Made by a program: the position numbers and the translations under genes. Source: Cellvibrionaceae bacterium (GTDB taxonomy: Bacteria > Pseudomonadota > Gammaproteobacteria > Pseudomonadales > Cellvibrionaceae). Taken from it: a stretch of 60,706 bases of DNA. Below the pieces are notes generated by a model, which saw nothing but the letters and a program-made list of their open reading frames with translations, searched no databases and was not told the DNA's origin. Every line of letters starts with the position of its first letter. The first letter of the stretch is position 1. The stretch spans positions 1 to 60,706 of the forward strand of contig JAOXRT010000155.1 of NCBI GenBank assembly GCA_025800365.1, read 5' to 3'. Below, one piece after another: positions 1-8,714 of the stretch.

Positions 1-26
1 GGATTCAGACGTTGCTCTTCCGATCT
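1..26. other. Illumina adapter remnant at contig end
   Basis: These bases match the 3' end of the Illumina TruSeq read-2 adapter (the part ending TGCTCTTCCGATCT) except for two missing single G bases. The match stops exactly where a sensible reading frame (KorA C-terminus) begins. This is untrimmed library sequence, not genome, and shows that the window starts at an assembly end. Confidence 0.93.
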
Positions 27-68
27 GTGCAGCACGATAATGTGACGCCCATTAAACGGGCCCAATAA
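27..68 (+). CDS. korA: 2-oxoacid:ferredoxin oxidoreductase alpha subunit, C-terminal fragment
   Basis: An open frame reads straight from the adapter junction through 13 codons (ending IKRAQ) to TAA at 66-68, 23 bases before korB. In the KorAB family the alpha subunit, which carries the transketolase-like pyrimidine and C-terminal domains, is encoded directly upstream of beta, so this is very probably the end of korA. The assignment rests on position, because 13 residues carry no diagnostic motif. The rest of the gene is missing because the contig ends here. Confidence 0.6.
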   Translation: MQHDNVTPIKRAQ

Positions 69-91
69 GGGAAAGAAGAGGGGAATATGAA

Positions 92-1144
92 ATGAGTTTC
101 TTTAAGCCGGCTTTTCGCCACCCAGAACTGCCCACTAATGAGTTGGGCTTTACCAAAAAGAATTACGAGGGTTCGATCTCGACACTATGTGCTGGCTGTG
201 GCCATGATTCGATTAGTGCCGCCATTGTGCAGTCGATCTTTGAGTTATCAATTCCACCACATAATATTGCCAAAATGTCAGGTATTGGTTGTTCGTCAAA
301 AACGCCGACCTACTTTCTAGGCAATTCACACGGTTTTAACTCGGTACATGGTCGCATGCCTTCAGTTGCGACGGGCGCCAATATGGCAAACCGTGAGATG
401 ATCTATGTGGGTGTCTCGGGTGATGGAGATACTGCCTCCATCGGCATGGGGCAGTTTACCCATGCGGTACGTCGTAATTTGAACATGATGTACGTGGTTG
501 AGAATAATGGTTGTTATGGTTTAACCAAAGGGCAAGATTCAGCCACAGCCGATGTGGGCTCTATCAGTAAAAAAGGTGAGCCAAACCCCTTTGAGGCCAT
601 CGACCTTGCCAGTGTTGCCTTGCAGCTAGGTGCAACTTTTGTAGCACGTAGCTTCTCGGGTGACAAAAACCAATTGATCCCATTAATTAAAGCGGCTATT
701 TCTCATCGTGGTTTTGCCTTGATTGATGTGATTTCACCTTGTGTAACCTTTAACAATAATCCGGGCTCTACCAAAAACTATGAGCACGTTCGTGACCACC
801 TAGCCGCTACTGGTACTGTAGATTTTGTGCCAATGCGTGAAGAGATCACCGCGGATTATGGTGCTGGTACCGCACAAGAAGTTACTTTGCATGATGGTAG
901 TGTGGTGCATTTGCAAAAGGCTGATGCGGATTTGAACGTGAATGATCGTCGTAGTGCTTTAAAGCTAATTAAAGACTATAAAGCGCAAGATAAGATTTTA
1001 ACGGGCTTGCTGTATATGGATGTTGATTCGCAAGATTGTCATGAAACCATAGGCACCAGCAAAAAGGCTCTGCGCACCCTAGGTGAATCTGAGCTATGCC
1101 CAGGCGATAAAGCCTTACAGGCCATTAACGAAAGCCTTCGTTAA
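92..1144 (+). CDS. korB: 2-oxoglutarate/2-oxoacid:ferredoxin oxidoreductase, beta subunit
   Basis: This is the thiamine-diphosphate subunit of a cytoplasmic enzyme that oxidatively decarboxylates a 2-oxoacid (usually 2-oxoglutarate) to the acyl-CoA and passes electrons to ferredoxin. Visible are the early CAGCGHD motif, a GIGCSS motif, and the ThDP/Mg motif with GDGD (about residues 109-112) followed by a NNGCYGLTKGQ stretch. The full 350 residues fit the two-subunit KorB type, which lacks the fused gamma/delta ferredoxin domains. A good GAGGGG ribosome site near 78-83 supports ATG at 92. It is co-transcribed with korA upstream and followed by a strong terminator. The exact 2-oxoacid substrate cannot be read from sequence alone. 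Confidence 0.93.
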   Translation: MSFFKPAFRHPELPTNELGFTKKNYEGSISTLCAGCGHDSISAAIVQSIFELSIPPHNIAKMSGIGCSSKTPTYFLGNSHGFNSVHGRMPSVATGANMANREMIYVGVSGDGDTASIGMGQFTHAVRRNLNMMYVVENNGCYGLTKGQDSATADVGSISKKGEPNPFEAIDLASVALQLGATFVARSFSGDKNQLIPLIKAAISHRGFALIDVISPCVTFNNNPGSTKNYEHVRDHLAATGTVDFVPMREEITADYGAGTAQEVTLHDGSVVHLQKADADLNVNDRRSALKLIKDYKAQDKILTGLLYMDVDSQDCHETIGTSKKALRTLGESELCPGDKALQAINESLR

Positions 1145-1151
1145 GCCTATT

Positions 1152-1190
1152 GCCGCGACTGACAAAAACAGTCGCGGCATTTCTATTTAC
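1152..1190 (+). terminator. Intrinsic terminator after korB
   Basis: Perfect 10-bp inverted repeat GCCGCGACTG / CAGTCGCGGC (1152-1161 and 1169-1178) with a 7-base A-rich loop, followed by a T-rich run. It lies 8 bases after the korB stop. Confidence 0.85.
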
Positions 1191-1336
1191 CCTAGAACAT
1201 CCCATTCCTAGTTATATCCCTCCCAAACCTGGTGCTGCTCAGCGCATTTTTTTGAGCTGTATAGCGCCTTGTTCGTTGATAAGATATAAGTCAGCACAAA
1301 ATTACATTAATAATATAAACACGCTAGGAAACGACT

Positions 1337-2191
1337 ATGCGAGAGCTAGGAAAGCATTTATACATACGTACACTGTTAGTTGTTTTAATGGCCATATTCA
1401 GCAAGCTCAGTTTGGCCGCAGAGTTAAGCCCGCTAAGTATTGGTGACGCCTTAACCCTCAAATCAAATATTCTTGCCGAGCAGCGTCGCATTAATATCTA
1501 CTTCCCTTCAGAATATAATCGCAATAAAAAGGGTAAATACCCCGTGCTATATATGCCCGATGGTGGCCTAGAAGAGGACTTTCTACATATTGCTGGTCTG
1601 GTACAAATTGGCGCTTTAAATTGGACTATGCGCCCCTTTATCTTAGTGGGTATCGAAAACACCGAAAGAAAGCGCGATCTCACCGGCCCAACAAGTGATC
1701 CGAGAGACAAAGAAATTGCGCCGAATATTGGCGGTTCTGATAAATTTAGAGCCTTTATTCGCGATGAACTGATGCCAGAGATCAATAAGCGATATCGCAC
1801 ATCTGGCGAAACGGCCATCATTGGAGAGTCATTAGCGGGTCTATTCGTTATTGAAACACTCCTTGAGGAACCGAGTTTATTCGATAGTTACTTAGCGGTT
1901 GATCCTAGTCTATGGTGGGATAAGGAGCGTTTGGTCTCTACCGCAACGGATAGGCTAAACAAAAACCTGCCGGATAAAAATCAACGAGCTCAAGCCGGTC
2001 AGAAGCGAGTCTATATCGCTGCCAGTAGCCAAAAAGGTATTGTCGAGCCCAGCCGAGCAATGGCAAAGATATTTTCGAAAGATGATCGTATTGAAGTCGT
2101 GTTTAAAGAACTGCCCAATGAAACACACTTAAGTGTTTACCACCCAGCGGCGCTAACAGGCTTGAGAGCGATGTTTCCCCGGGAGCAATAA
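1337..2191 (+). CDS. Secreted alpha/beta-hydrolase, putative esterase (Fes/EstD-like)
   Basis: The protein has 284 residues. An N-terminal hydrophobic stretch (about residues 9-27, ending SLAAEL) looks like a Sec signal peptide, so a periplasmic location is inferred. The mature part has the putative-esterase layout: a strand then MPDGG near residue 75, a nucleophile elbow GESLAG with Ser165, and a late His in NETHLS. This layout is shared with the siderophore esterase IroE/Fes and esterase D groups, but there is no siderophore cluster nearby, so the ester substrate is unknown. ATG at 1337 has only a weak AGGAA ribosome site. It is transcribed alone, followed 29 bases later by a hypothetical gene that may be co-transcribed. 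Confidence 0.8.
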   Translation: MRELGKHLYIRTLLVVLMAIFSKLSLAAELSPLSIGDALTLKSNILAEQRRINIYFPSEYNRNKKGKYPVLYMPDGGLEEDFLHIAGLVQIGALNWTMRPFILVGIENTERKRDLTGPTSDPRDKEIAPNIGGSDKFRAFIRDELMPEINKRYRTSGETAIIGESLAGLFVIETLLEEPSLFDSYLAVDPSLWWDKERLVSTATDRLNKNLPDKNQRAQAGQKRVYIAASSQKGIVEPSRAMAKIFSKDDRIEVVFKELPNETHLSVYHPAALTGLRAMFPREQ

Positions 2192-2220
2192 GCTTAAGTT
2201 GGCAAGTATAGGTATTATCC

Positions 2221-2766
2221 GTGAAGTCTCAGTTGCTCAAATACAGAGAGGAAATACTGTCTAGCCTCGAAAGCTGGGATGGACGGTCTGCTGAAGATCT
2301 TGAGAAGCTTTATCGCAAATACAGCGCGAATGACGATTTTGCCAAAATTCTTGAAGATTGGGCAGATAGTGTTAGCACGAGTATAAAGCTACAGAATGCA
2401 CTGAGCCATCTACTAAAACAACATTGCGATAACGGCTATATTGTACAGGCAAAGCAAAACCGCTCTATTTTATCTGTACTGGAAAACGAGCCGCATTGGC
2501 AAACTCTGTTGCATATTTTGCAAAGCTTTAAGAGTTTTGAATTGATCGAAGAAGACAGAGCTAGCTGGGAGAGAGTACTAAAAAGCGCTTTAAGTTCTGA
2601 GAATAAGTTTGTCCGGGCCTGGAGTTATTACGCTTGGGCTTTATTCGCAGATCGTTTTCCTGGATACAAACCTGAGGTGAATGATTACATCGAAATGGCG
2701 CTTCGAGACGAAGCGGCATCCGTGAAAGCGAGAATAAGGCAGATGCAAAAGCAGGGTTTGATTTGA
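2221..2766 (+). CDS. Hypothetical all-helical protein
   Basis: I do not recognise this 181-residue protein. It starts with GTG at 2221, is rich in charged, helix-forming residues and has no signal peptide or membrane segment. The C-terminal half (FVRAWSYYAWALFA, then a second helix rich in Glu/Ala/Arg) resembles HEAT/ARM-type helical repeats, but only loosely. Codon use looks like that of its neighbours. It sits in a same-strand run with the esterase, a VOC protein and an ASCH protein. Confidence 0.7.
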   Translation: MKSQLLKYREEILSSLESWDGRSAEDLEKLYRKYSANDDFAKILEDWADSVSTSIKLQNALSHLLKQHCDNGYIVQAKQNRSILSVLENEPHWQTLLHILQSFKSFELIEEDRASWERVLKSALSSENKFVRAWSYYAWALFADRFPGYKPEVNDYIEMALRDEAASVKARIRQMQKQGLI

Positions 2767-2807
2767 ATTCTGTTGTTTTACTTTAGTTAAAATGATGGGA
2801 AAGGGAT

Positions 2808-3188
2808 ATGAGTGATATCAGTCATATAGGACAAATCGCCATAACGGTCTCCAATGTTAAAGAAGCCTTAAGCTTTTATCGCGATCAGCTTGGTTTAGAA
2901 TTTCTATTTTCGCCCAGCGAACAACTGGCCTTTTTGCAGTGTGGGGCAAGTCGATTAATGCTGACTGAGCCTCAAGGGGCTGGTGAAGCTGGGCAAAACT
3001 CTATTTTGTACTATCAAGTTTCTGATATAGAGGCCAATTTTCAAGCGCTTAAGGATAGTGGTGTTCATTGTGAAAGGGAGCCGGGGTTTGCCGCCGCTAT
3101 GCCTGATCACGATCTGTGGCTGGCGTTTTTGAGAGATCCTGAGGGTAATCTATTGGCACTGATGGAAGAAAAGGCAAAATCCGCTTAG
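2808..3188 (+). CDS. VOC-family (glyoxalase/bleomycin resistance-like) protein
   Basis: The protein has 126 residues and a single vicinal-oxygen-chelate module pair. The N-terminal half starts IGQIAITVSNVKEALSFY, giving a metal-site Gln/His-like position. The C-terminal half ends FLRDPEGNLLALMEE, where the Glu is the typical last metal ligand. The family includes glyoxalase I, dioxygenases and antibiotic-binding proteins, and this sequence does not decide among them. A GGGAAAGGG ribosome site precedes ATG 2808. Confidence 0.85.
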   Translation: MSDISHIGQIAITVSNVKEALSFYRDQLGLEFLFSPSEQLAFLQCGASRLMLTEPQGAGEAGQNSILYYQVSDIEANFQALKDSGVHCEREPGFAAAMPDHDLWLAFLRDPEGNLLALMEEKAKSA

Positions 3189-3242
3189 CGGTATTCACGG
3201 ACAAAATATAGCAACAACGATAACAAAAACAGTATTGATGTA

Positions 3243-3704
3243 ATGAATGGTATCCATCCCTCGGTCAAAGCGATGAGCCGAGCTTATTTTAAGTCTATAA
3301 ATCAAACGCCGAAGGAATTGCCCTCATGGTATTTCTGCGATAACCCAAAAGATGCCGATGAATGTGCTGCCTGGGTATTGTCTGGTGATAAAAGAGCTAC
3401 CGCGAGCTCCTTGTGGTGGCTGGAGCATAGCGGTGAGCCTATGCCTGCGGTAGGTGATTTAAATATTGTCACCAATTGGGCGGGTATTGCCCAATGTATT
3501 ATTAAAACAACTCAAGTGGAAGTGCGACCTTATTTAGAGATCGATGCTAGTTTCGCTCGTCTTGAAGGTGAGGGCGATAAAAGCTTAGCCTATTGGCGAC
3601 AGGTTCACTGGGCTTATTATCATCGTGAGCTGGCTATTTATGGGCAGAGGCCGTCATTGCATATGCCGATAGTCTGTGAATCCTTTGAAGTGGTTTATCG
3701 CTAA
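3243..3704 (+). CDS. ASCH domain protein
   Basis: The 153-residue cytoplasmic protein has the ASCH fold pattern: a motif around GDKRATASSLW (residues 49-59), then PAVGDLNIVTN, then a C-terminal YYHRELAIYG segment. ASCH domains bind RNA or modified nucleosides, and some members (YqfB) are N4-acetylcytidine amidohydrolases. This protein has the longer form, closer to the DUF985/YhfF-like branch, so a specific reaction is not claimed. It converges with radD, whose stop is 27 bases away. Confidence 0.8.
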   Translation: MNGIHPSVKAMSRAYFKSINQTPKELPSWYFCDNPKDADECAAWVLSGDKRATASSLWWLEHSGEPMPAVGDLNIVTNWAGIAQCIIKTTQVEVRPYLEIDASFARLEGEGDKSLAYWRQVHWAYYHRELAIYGQRPSLHMPIVCESFEVVYR

Positions 3705-3731
3705 AACACTTTTATCTTTATTTGTTCAACG

Positions 3732-5546
3732 CTAGTGTATTTCATTCGCTTTGCGATAACGCCCCTCATAGTCAAACAGCTTTTCAATCACTTGGCTATA
3801 GCGTTTTTCCTGGCGAGCAATGACAAAGTCCGGTGACCTGAGCTGGTCCTGCCGCTGTAAAATATAGTCGATACTGAGATCTTCAATGCAGTGCTTGGGA
3901 AAGTGTTCAGGCAGTAATTTATGGGGTTTTAGAAAATGCAGCCAGCAGGCGTAGCGCTGTTTGCTTGTGTTGAGATAAAAATACTCCTTAAGTTCGCTGC
4001 CATCTTCATCGTGATAACAGACCTCTAAACGCTCTTTGCCATCTTTATGGCTCGTATCTAGGCTTTGGCCGGCGCATCGTAAAACAATATGGTCACGTAA
4101 GGCTAGAGCCTGCTTTAGCTTATCATCGGGATCGACTAACAGTTGCGCGCAGCTCTGGCATTTGCGTGCGGCAATATCATTTTCTTGCCCGCAGTTAGGA
4201 CATTCTTTAAACCGAAAGCGAAACTCGCAGCGTAGCTTTTTGCCTTGTGGCTCCTCGCTATGCTCAATCTGCTCAGCTGGCTCAATTAAGCCCTGGCAGC
4301 GTCGGCCATAGTGTTCAAGCAAATTACCTTGTTCATCAAACTTGCCCCAAAAATGATTATTAAAGCCGCAGGCTGGGCAGGGGATTTCTACCACGTCGCT
4401 GTCGCCGCTCGGTTTTACTTCGCCCACTTCAGGCGAAAATAAGCGATGACTATTGCTAGCATAATCGAGTACTAGACATTGCTCTTTGCCGGGGCTTAGG
4501 CGTAATCCTCGGCCAATAATTTGCTGGTAGAGGCTGACTGATTCCGTTGGGCGAAGCAGCACAATGGTATCAACATGCGGGGCATCAAAGCCTGTGGTGA
4601 GTACGGCCACATTAACCAGATATTTAATCTGTTTATTTTTAAAGGCCTGAATCACCGAATCGCGAGCTTTTTGTTTCATATCGCCCAGCACAATAGCCGA
4701 GCAATCAGAGGGCAAATAGCCCATGATTTCTTTGGCGTGCTCTACTGTTGCCGCAAAAATCATCACCGCTTCGCGCCTCTCACTCAGACTTAAAACCTGC
4801 TCAATAATTCGAGCGGTTGCGCGTTTACTTTTATTGATTACCGAGTTGAGATCGTTTGGGCTGAATAAACCACTTTGTTTGGGGCGCAACTGTTCAAAGT
4901 CATAGAGAGCGACAGGGGCATCAAGCAATTCAACAGAAGTAAGGTAGTCATTGTCGATCATATAGCGCAGCGGCAATTCATAAATGCAGGCTTGAAAGGG
5001 CGTGTCGGCATCGCTGCGCCAGATATTCTCGCCAAGATGTTGCTGGTATATCCAGCCGCTGTCTAGGCGATATGGCGTTGCCGTTAAGCCCAACACCTTC
5101 AGGGCAGGGTTGCTGCTCTTTAAGGTATCGATTACCTGCTGGTACTGAGAATTATCGTCTTGTGCGAGGCGATGGCACTCATCGATGATTAATAAGGAAT
5201 ACTCCTGTTTGAACTGGTCGAGATTACGTGCAACCGATTGCACGCTGCCAAATACAATTTGTGCTTCGGTTTGCTTTTCTTGTAAGCCTGCCGAAAAGAT
5301 CGAGGCTTGAGCGCCGGTAGCGCGAAACTTGGCGGCGTTTTGCTCGACCAGTTCTTTAACATGGGCAAGCACTAAGATCTTTCGTTTGGCGAGTCGAGCG
5401 AGTTCAGCGATAACTAAACTCTTGCCCGCGCCTGTCGGTAATACAATAACAGCGGGGGCATTGCTTTTGCGAAAGTGTTGTAAGGTTGCCTCTACCGCTT
5501 CTTGTTGATAGGGGCGTAATGACCAACTGTTTGAAATGTGCGTCAT
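3732..5546 (-). CDS. radD: RadD-type DNA repair helicase (YejH)
   Basis: The 604-residue protein is a superfamily 2 helicase. A Q-tip motif RPYQQEAVEA is followed by Walker A LPTGAGKS (residues 36-43), the DEAH-like box DECH (122-125), motif III GLTATPYR, and the C-terminal helicase lobe with QIIGRGLR. After the helicase core come two zinc-binding clusters, CPAC near residue 384 and CPNCGQ...CQSC near 450, as in E. coli RadD, which has a similar length. RadD works with RecA and SSB in recombination and double-strand-break repair. The start ATG at 5546 gives the usual N-terminus. It is divergent from panP. Confidence 0.9.
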   Translation of the reverse strand: MTHISNSWSLRPYQQEAVEATLQHFRKSNAPAVIVLPTGAGKSLVIAELARLAKRKILVLAHVKELVEQNAAKFRATGAQASIFSAGLQEKQTEAQIVFGSVQSVARNLDQFKQEYSLLIIDECHRLAQDDNSQYQQVIDTLKSSNPALKVLGLTATPYRLDSGWIYQQHLGENIWRSDADTPFQACIYELPLRYMIDNDYLTSVELLDAPVALYDFEQLRPKQSGLFSPNDLNSVINKSKRATARIIEQVLSLSERREAVMIFAATVEHAKEIMGYLPSDCSAIVLGDMKQKARDSVIQAFKNKQIKYLVNVAVLTTGFDAPHVDTIVLLRPTESVSLYQQIIGRGLRLSPGKEQCLVLDYASNSHRLFSPEVGEVKPSGDSDVVEIPCPACGFNNHFWGKFDEQGNLLEHYGRRCQGLIEPAEQIEHSEEPQGKKLRCEFRFRFKECPNCGQENDIAARKCQSCAQLLVDPDDKLKQALALRDHIVLRCAGQSLDTSHKDGKERLEVCYHDEDGSELKEYFYLNTSKQRYACWLHFLKPHKLLPEHFPKHCIEDLSIDYILQRQDQLRSPDFVIARQEKRYSQVIEKLFDYEGRYRKANEIH

Positions 5547-5667
5547 GCTGATTAAAGAGCCTTGTTGAATGGCTATTGTATACCTTTAACAAGAGGCTTG
5601 CTCTATAGACGACAATCAGCTACTTTAGCCGACCTTTTTTGAAGAAGTGTGAGTACAAAAATCGCCC

Positions 5668-7272
5668 ATGATGGACGATAAGGTAACTCAGCAACATTGG
5701 CTCAAAGCGCTAGCGGCCTTTGAATTAAGCCAAGAAGAATTAGCTGAATTTGAACAACAGCTCAGTGCGCTCAGTGCGCAACATTTGCAGGCCGAATTAA
5801 GGCCTGGCCTTTCCAATAATAGTAAAGTTGAACAATACTTCTATTCCAGTGACTTGCCCGAGCAAGCTAAAAGTTTTAATCAATATAGTGCGTTATTACA
5901 GCCCAGTGTATTGGGCTCGGTAAATACCACTAGGCCTGATTTTGTTGGGCATATGACCTCAGCACTGCCTAGTTTTATGCCGCTTATGCAAAAACTTATG
6001 GCGGCGCTAAACCAAAATAATGTAAAGCTAGAAACCTCGGGTTACTTCACCGACTTAGAGCGCCAGGTGCTTGCGATCTTACATCGAACATTCTACGGCT
6101 CCGAGTATGGCGAACAGGCCGAGTCTTTCTATCAAAAGACGATGCACCAGCCCAAACAGGCCTTGGGCGTATTTTGTTCGGGAGGAACCCTCGCCAATAT
6201 CATGGCTTTGTGGGTAGCTAGAAACCGCTTACTGAGCGCCTATGGTGTTGCTGAAAAGGGGCTCATGGCTGCGCTAATGTCGCTTGGCGAGGAAGGCTAT
6301 CAAGGGCTAGCCGTGCTGGTGAGCGAAAGAGGACATTACTCTTTAAGTAAAGCGGCGGACGTATTGGGCATCGGTCGAGATAACCTTGTTGCAGTCGCGG
6401 TCGATGATCAGCACTGTATTGATCTAAAAGATCTCGAAACAAAGCTTGCTACCCTTAAAGCGAAGCGTATCAAAGTGATGGCGATCGTCGGTGTGGCTGG
6501 CGCCACTGAGACGGGTTCTATTGATGATTTGAAGGCTTTGGCGGATTTTGCACAGGGCATTGATTGTCACTTTCACGTAGATGGTGCTTGGGGTGGGGCG
6601 GCGATCTTTTCCCAAAGGCATCGTCATAAATTAAAAGGCATAGAGAGAGCCGACTCGATTACTCTAGACGCCCATAAGCAGTTATATGTTCCCATGGGTG
6701 CTGGAATGGTTTTGTTTAAAGACCCCGAGCGAGTCAATGCCATTAAACACCACGCCTCTTATATTATTCGCTCGGATTCAAAGGATTTAGGCGCTTATAC
6801 CCTAGAAGGTTCGCGGCCAGCGGTTTCTTTATTGCTTCACGCGGGTTTGCACTTAATCGGTCGAGAAGGCTATGGCGCGTTAATTGATCATTCGGTTCAT
6901 CTCGCCCAAGAATTTGCTCGCATAATTCGAAGCAGCCGCGATTTTGAATTAATTTTGGAGCCACGTCTTAATATCCTCAGTTACCGCTATTGCCCAGAAC
7001 CTTATCGCAGTGAGCTAAATAAAGCTTTAGCTGCAGGTGATGCTGAATCAGTGGTCTCTATAAATCGTTTGCTGAGTGAGAAAACCATAGCGATTCAAGT
7101 CGCTCAGGCTGCCGCACAGAAAGGTTTTGTATCGCGCACGCAGCTACACTTACCCCACTACGGCGATGCGCCAATCCATGTCTTTCGTGTTGTGCTTGCT
7201 AACCCGTATACTCAGGTCTGCCACCTGCAGCAAATTCTCGAAGAGCAAAGGCTTATAGCGCGAGCCCTATAA
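5668..7272 (+). CDS. panP: PLP-dependent aspartate 1-decarboxylase PanP
   Basis: The 534-residue group II PLP decarboxylase belongs to the family that replaces pyruvoyl PanD in Vibrio/Alteromonas-type bacteria, converting aspartate to beta-alanine for pantothenate and CoA. Seen in sequence: GTLANIMAL phosphate-binding region near residue 173, HVDGAWGG (PLP aspartate) near 300, and DAHKQLYVPMGAG with the Schiff-base Lys337. Length and the N-terminal leader fit PanP better than the glutamate or tyrosine decarboxylases, the main alternatives. ATG codons at 5668 and 5671 both fit; no good ribosome site is visible. It is monocistronic, facing away from radD. Confidence 0.85.
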   Translation: MMDDKVTQQHWLKALAAFELSQEELAEFEQQLSALSAQHLQAELRPGLSNNSKVEQYFYSSDLPEQAKSFNQYSALLQPSVLGSVNTTRPDFVGHMTSALPSFMPLMQKLMAALNQNNVKLETSGYFTDLERQVLAILHRTFYGSEYGEQAESFYQKTMHQPKQALGVFCSGGTLANIMALWVARNRLLSAYGVAEKGLMAALMSLGEEGYQGLAVLVSERGHYSLSKAADVLGIGRDNLVAVAVDDQHCIDLKDLETKLATLKAKRIKVMAIVGVAGATETGSIDDLKALADFAQGIDCHFHVDGAWGGAAIFSQRHRHKLKGIERADSITLDAHKQLYVPMGAGMVLFKDPERVNAIKHHASYIIRSDSKDLGAYTLEGSRPAVSLLLHAGLHLIGREGYGALIDHSVHLAQEFARIIRSSRDFELILEPRLNILSYRYCPEPYRSELNKALAAGDAESVVSINRLLSEKTIAIQVAQAAAQKGFVSRTQLHLPHYGDAPIHVFRVVLANPYTQVCHLQQILEEQRLIARAL

Positions 7273-7386
7273 GCCTTCGATTTAAAACATTGGAATTTGA
7301 AGCTGGCTCTGCTTGGTCACCTGGTATGGGGTGGCCAAACGACTTCTTTGGGCGGTGCGAGTAATAAATGAACGCAAATGAATTGG

Positions 7387-8073
7387 CTACTTAGGAGCCT
7401 TTCTACTCTTCCTATAAATAAATCCCGCAAACACCATTGAGAGTAGCCCCAGCAACCAGGGGTTTAGAGTCGGAACCTCTTCGGCTGTGGCGCGTGCTGG
7501 GGTGTGAGTTATACAAAACAACCCGACCGTGACGTTGCTGCAGGTAGTTGAGCCTGCTTCAAGATAACCCCCACTTGTTGAGTTGCCTAGGCCTGACATG
7601 CCGTTTTGATCTGGTCCACTTCCACTTATAGAGGTAAATCCTATGCAAGAGCTAGGGTGCAGCGCCCCTATATTGGTCGAGCCGGTAAAGGCAGCCCCAG
7701 CAGTACCAGCAACTCCATTGATGGAGTTAGTTAAAGGAACGCTGTCCGCATTAAGCAAGGCCGCGAAGTTAGGGGCAATTTGTGTAGTGCCGTCTTGCCT
7801 AAAGATAGGTTCCGAGGTGGGGACAGCATAGTTTGCCGGCATGTCTCGTATTTCATCCGCAGCGTTGATACTGATCAGCGCCCTAGTAACAGAGTTTGCG
7901 ACAGTTGGCTTATTGGCGTCAGCATCACAAAATGCGTCGGCACCAGCTCTACCTCCTAGGTTACCATTGGTGTTTACGCTCGTTCGCCAAACCCTGACAT
8001 CGGCATAAGCGCTTAAACTGGTTAAATTTAAAAATAATAGAGCAGGGACGACAATCAATAAAAAGCGATTCAC
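7387..8073 (-). CDS. Secreted DUF1554-like protein with IPTL-CTERM-like sorting tail
   Basis: The 228-residue protein begins with a signal peptide (residues 1-24, ending SAYA). The mature domain opens GNLGGRAGADAFCDADAN, the pattern of the DUF1554/endostatin-like lectin fold, with Cys residues spaced for disulfides (CDADAN, SSCIGF, TTCSN, LFCITH). The C-terminus has the tripartite sorting signal: a VPTLNPW motif at about 200-206, a 16-residue hydrophobic helix, then a basic cluster RKSRKAPK. That matches the IPTL-CTERM variant of PEP-CTERM, processed by exosortase/archaeosortase-type membrane proteases. It is therefore probably exported and surface or envelope anchored. No exosortase is in the window. 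It is transcribed alone. Confidence 0.8.
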   Translation of the reverse strand: MNRFLLIVVPALLFLNLTSLSAYADVRVWRTSVNTNGNLGGRAGADAFCDADANKPTVANSVTRALISINAADEIRDMPANYAVPTSEPIFRQDGTTQIAPNFAALLNADSVPLTNSINGVAGTAGAAFTGSTNIGALHPSSCIGFTSISGSGPDQNGMSGLGNSTSGGYLEAGSTTCSNVTVGLFCITHTPARATAEEVPTLNPWLLGLLSMVFAGFIYRKSRKAPK

Positions 8074-8184
8074 CTACGGTATCTCCAAATTAGTAATATC
8101 ATTTATAACTGGCCACGTAGACTAGCAGGAGTCGTCTAGAATTCATACTTTTGAATTAGAGTTGGTAGGTGCTTAGATAGCGGC

Positions 8185-8490
8185 TTAAGTGGGGCGCGCT
8201 GGAGCGTTTAGATAGTCTTCTATTGGTGGTGCTTGCCGCATCTTCCCAAGGTCGGCTAAGAAGCGGGGTTTCACAGCTTGTTGGCTAATCTCATGCGTCA
8301 GCAGAATTGCTAACATTGACTGTACCTGAGTAGCTGCTGCAGGGAGTGAACATTCGTGAACGTCATCGAGAAAGCTAAGTAAGCTGTCGCGTTGAGAAAT
8401 ATTATTTGCGTTGAAGGGGAAAAGGGGTGCAAAGAAAGAAAATTGAGCGTCCATGCTCTTTTGCAAAATCCGTTTCCGCGGTAATTTCAC
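8185..8490 (-). CDS. Hypothetical protein, uncertain
   Basis: A 101-codon frame, with an internal ATG 12 codons in as an alternative start. It has a helix-rich middle (SLLSFLDDVHECSLPAAATQ) and a proline-rich tail (PPIEDYLNAPARPT). No family is recognised and no good ribosome site is seen. An overlapping frame on the other strand looks less protein-like (low-complexity, Ser/Phe rich). It may be a real small gene or a chance frame in the gap between two genes. Confidence 0.35.
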   Translation of the reverse strand: MKLPRKRILQKSMDAQFSFFAPLFPFNANNISQRDSLLSFLDDVHECSLPAAATQVQSMLAILLTHEISQQAVKPRFLADLGKMRQAPPIEDYLNAPARPT

Positions 8491-8714
8491 CGCTTAAGCA
8501 CCATAGCAATAGCAATTCTTTAACGTCTGGGAGCAGCGCTCCCTCAATAAAATTTGTAGTTTTTTTCCAACTTTTTTACCGTTTGTCCGCTTTGTGCAAT
8601 TTGCTGTCTTTTTTAGCCGGATTTAACGGTGTTTTATCAATGTTTGATCATTATTTGCGCGGGGCAATTTTCTCAACCGCAAGTTCACGCAAACCCTAGG
8701 TAGTATTTTTACCC

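Noticed and set aside
8427-8699. A 90-codon plus-strand frame opposite and beyond the hypothetical at 8185-8490
   Set aside because: Low-complexity Ser/Phe/Leu content, no ribosome site, no domain.
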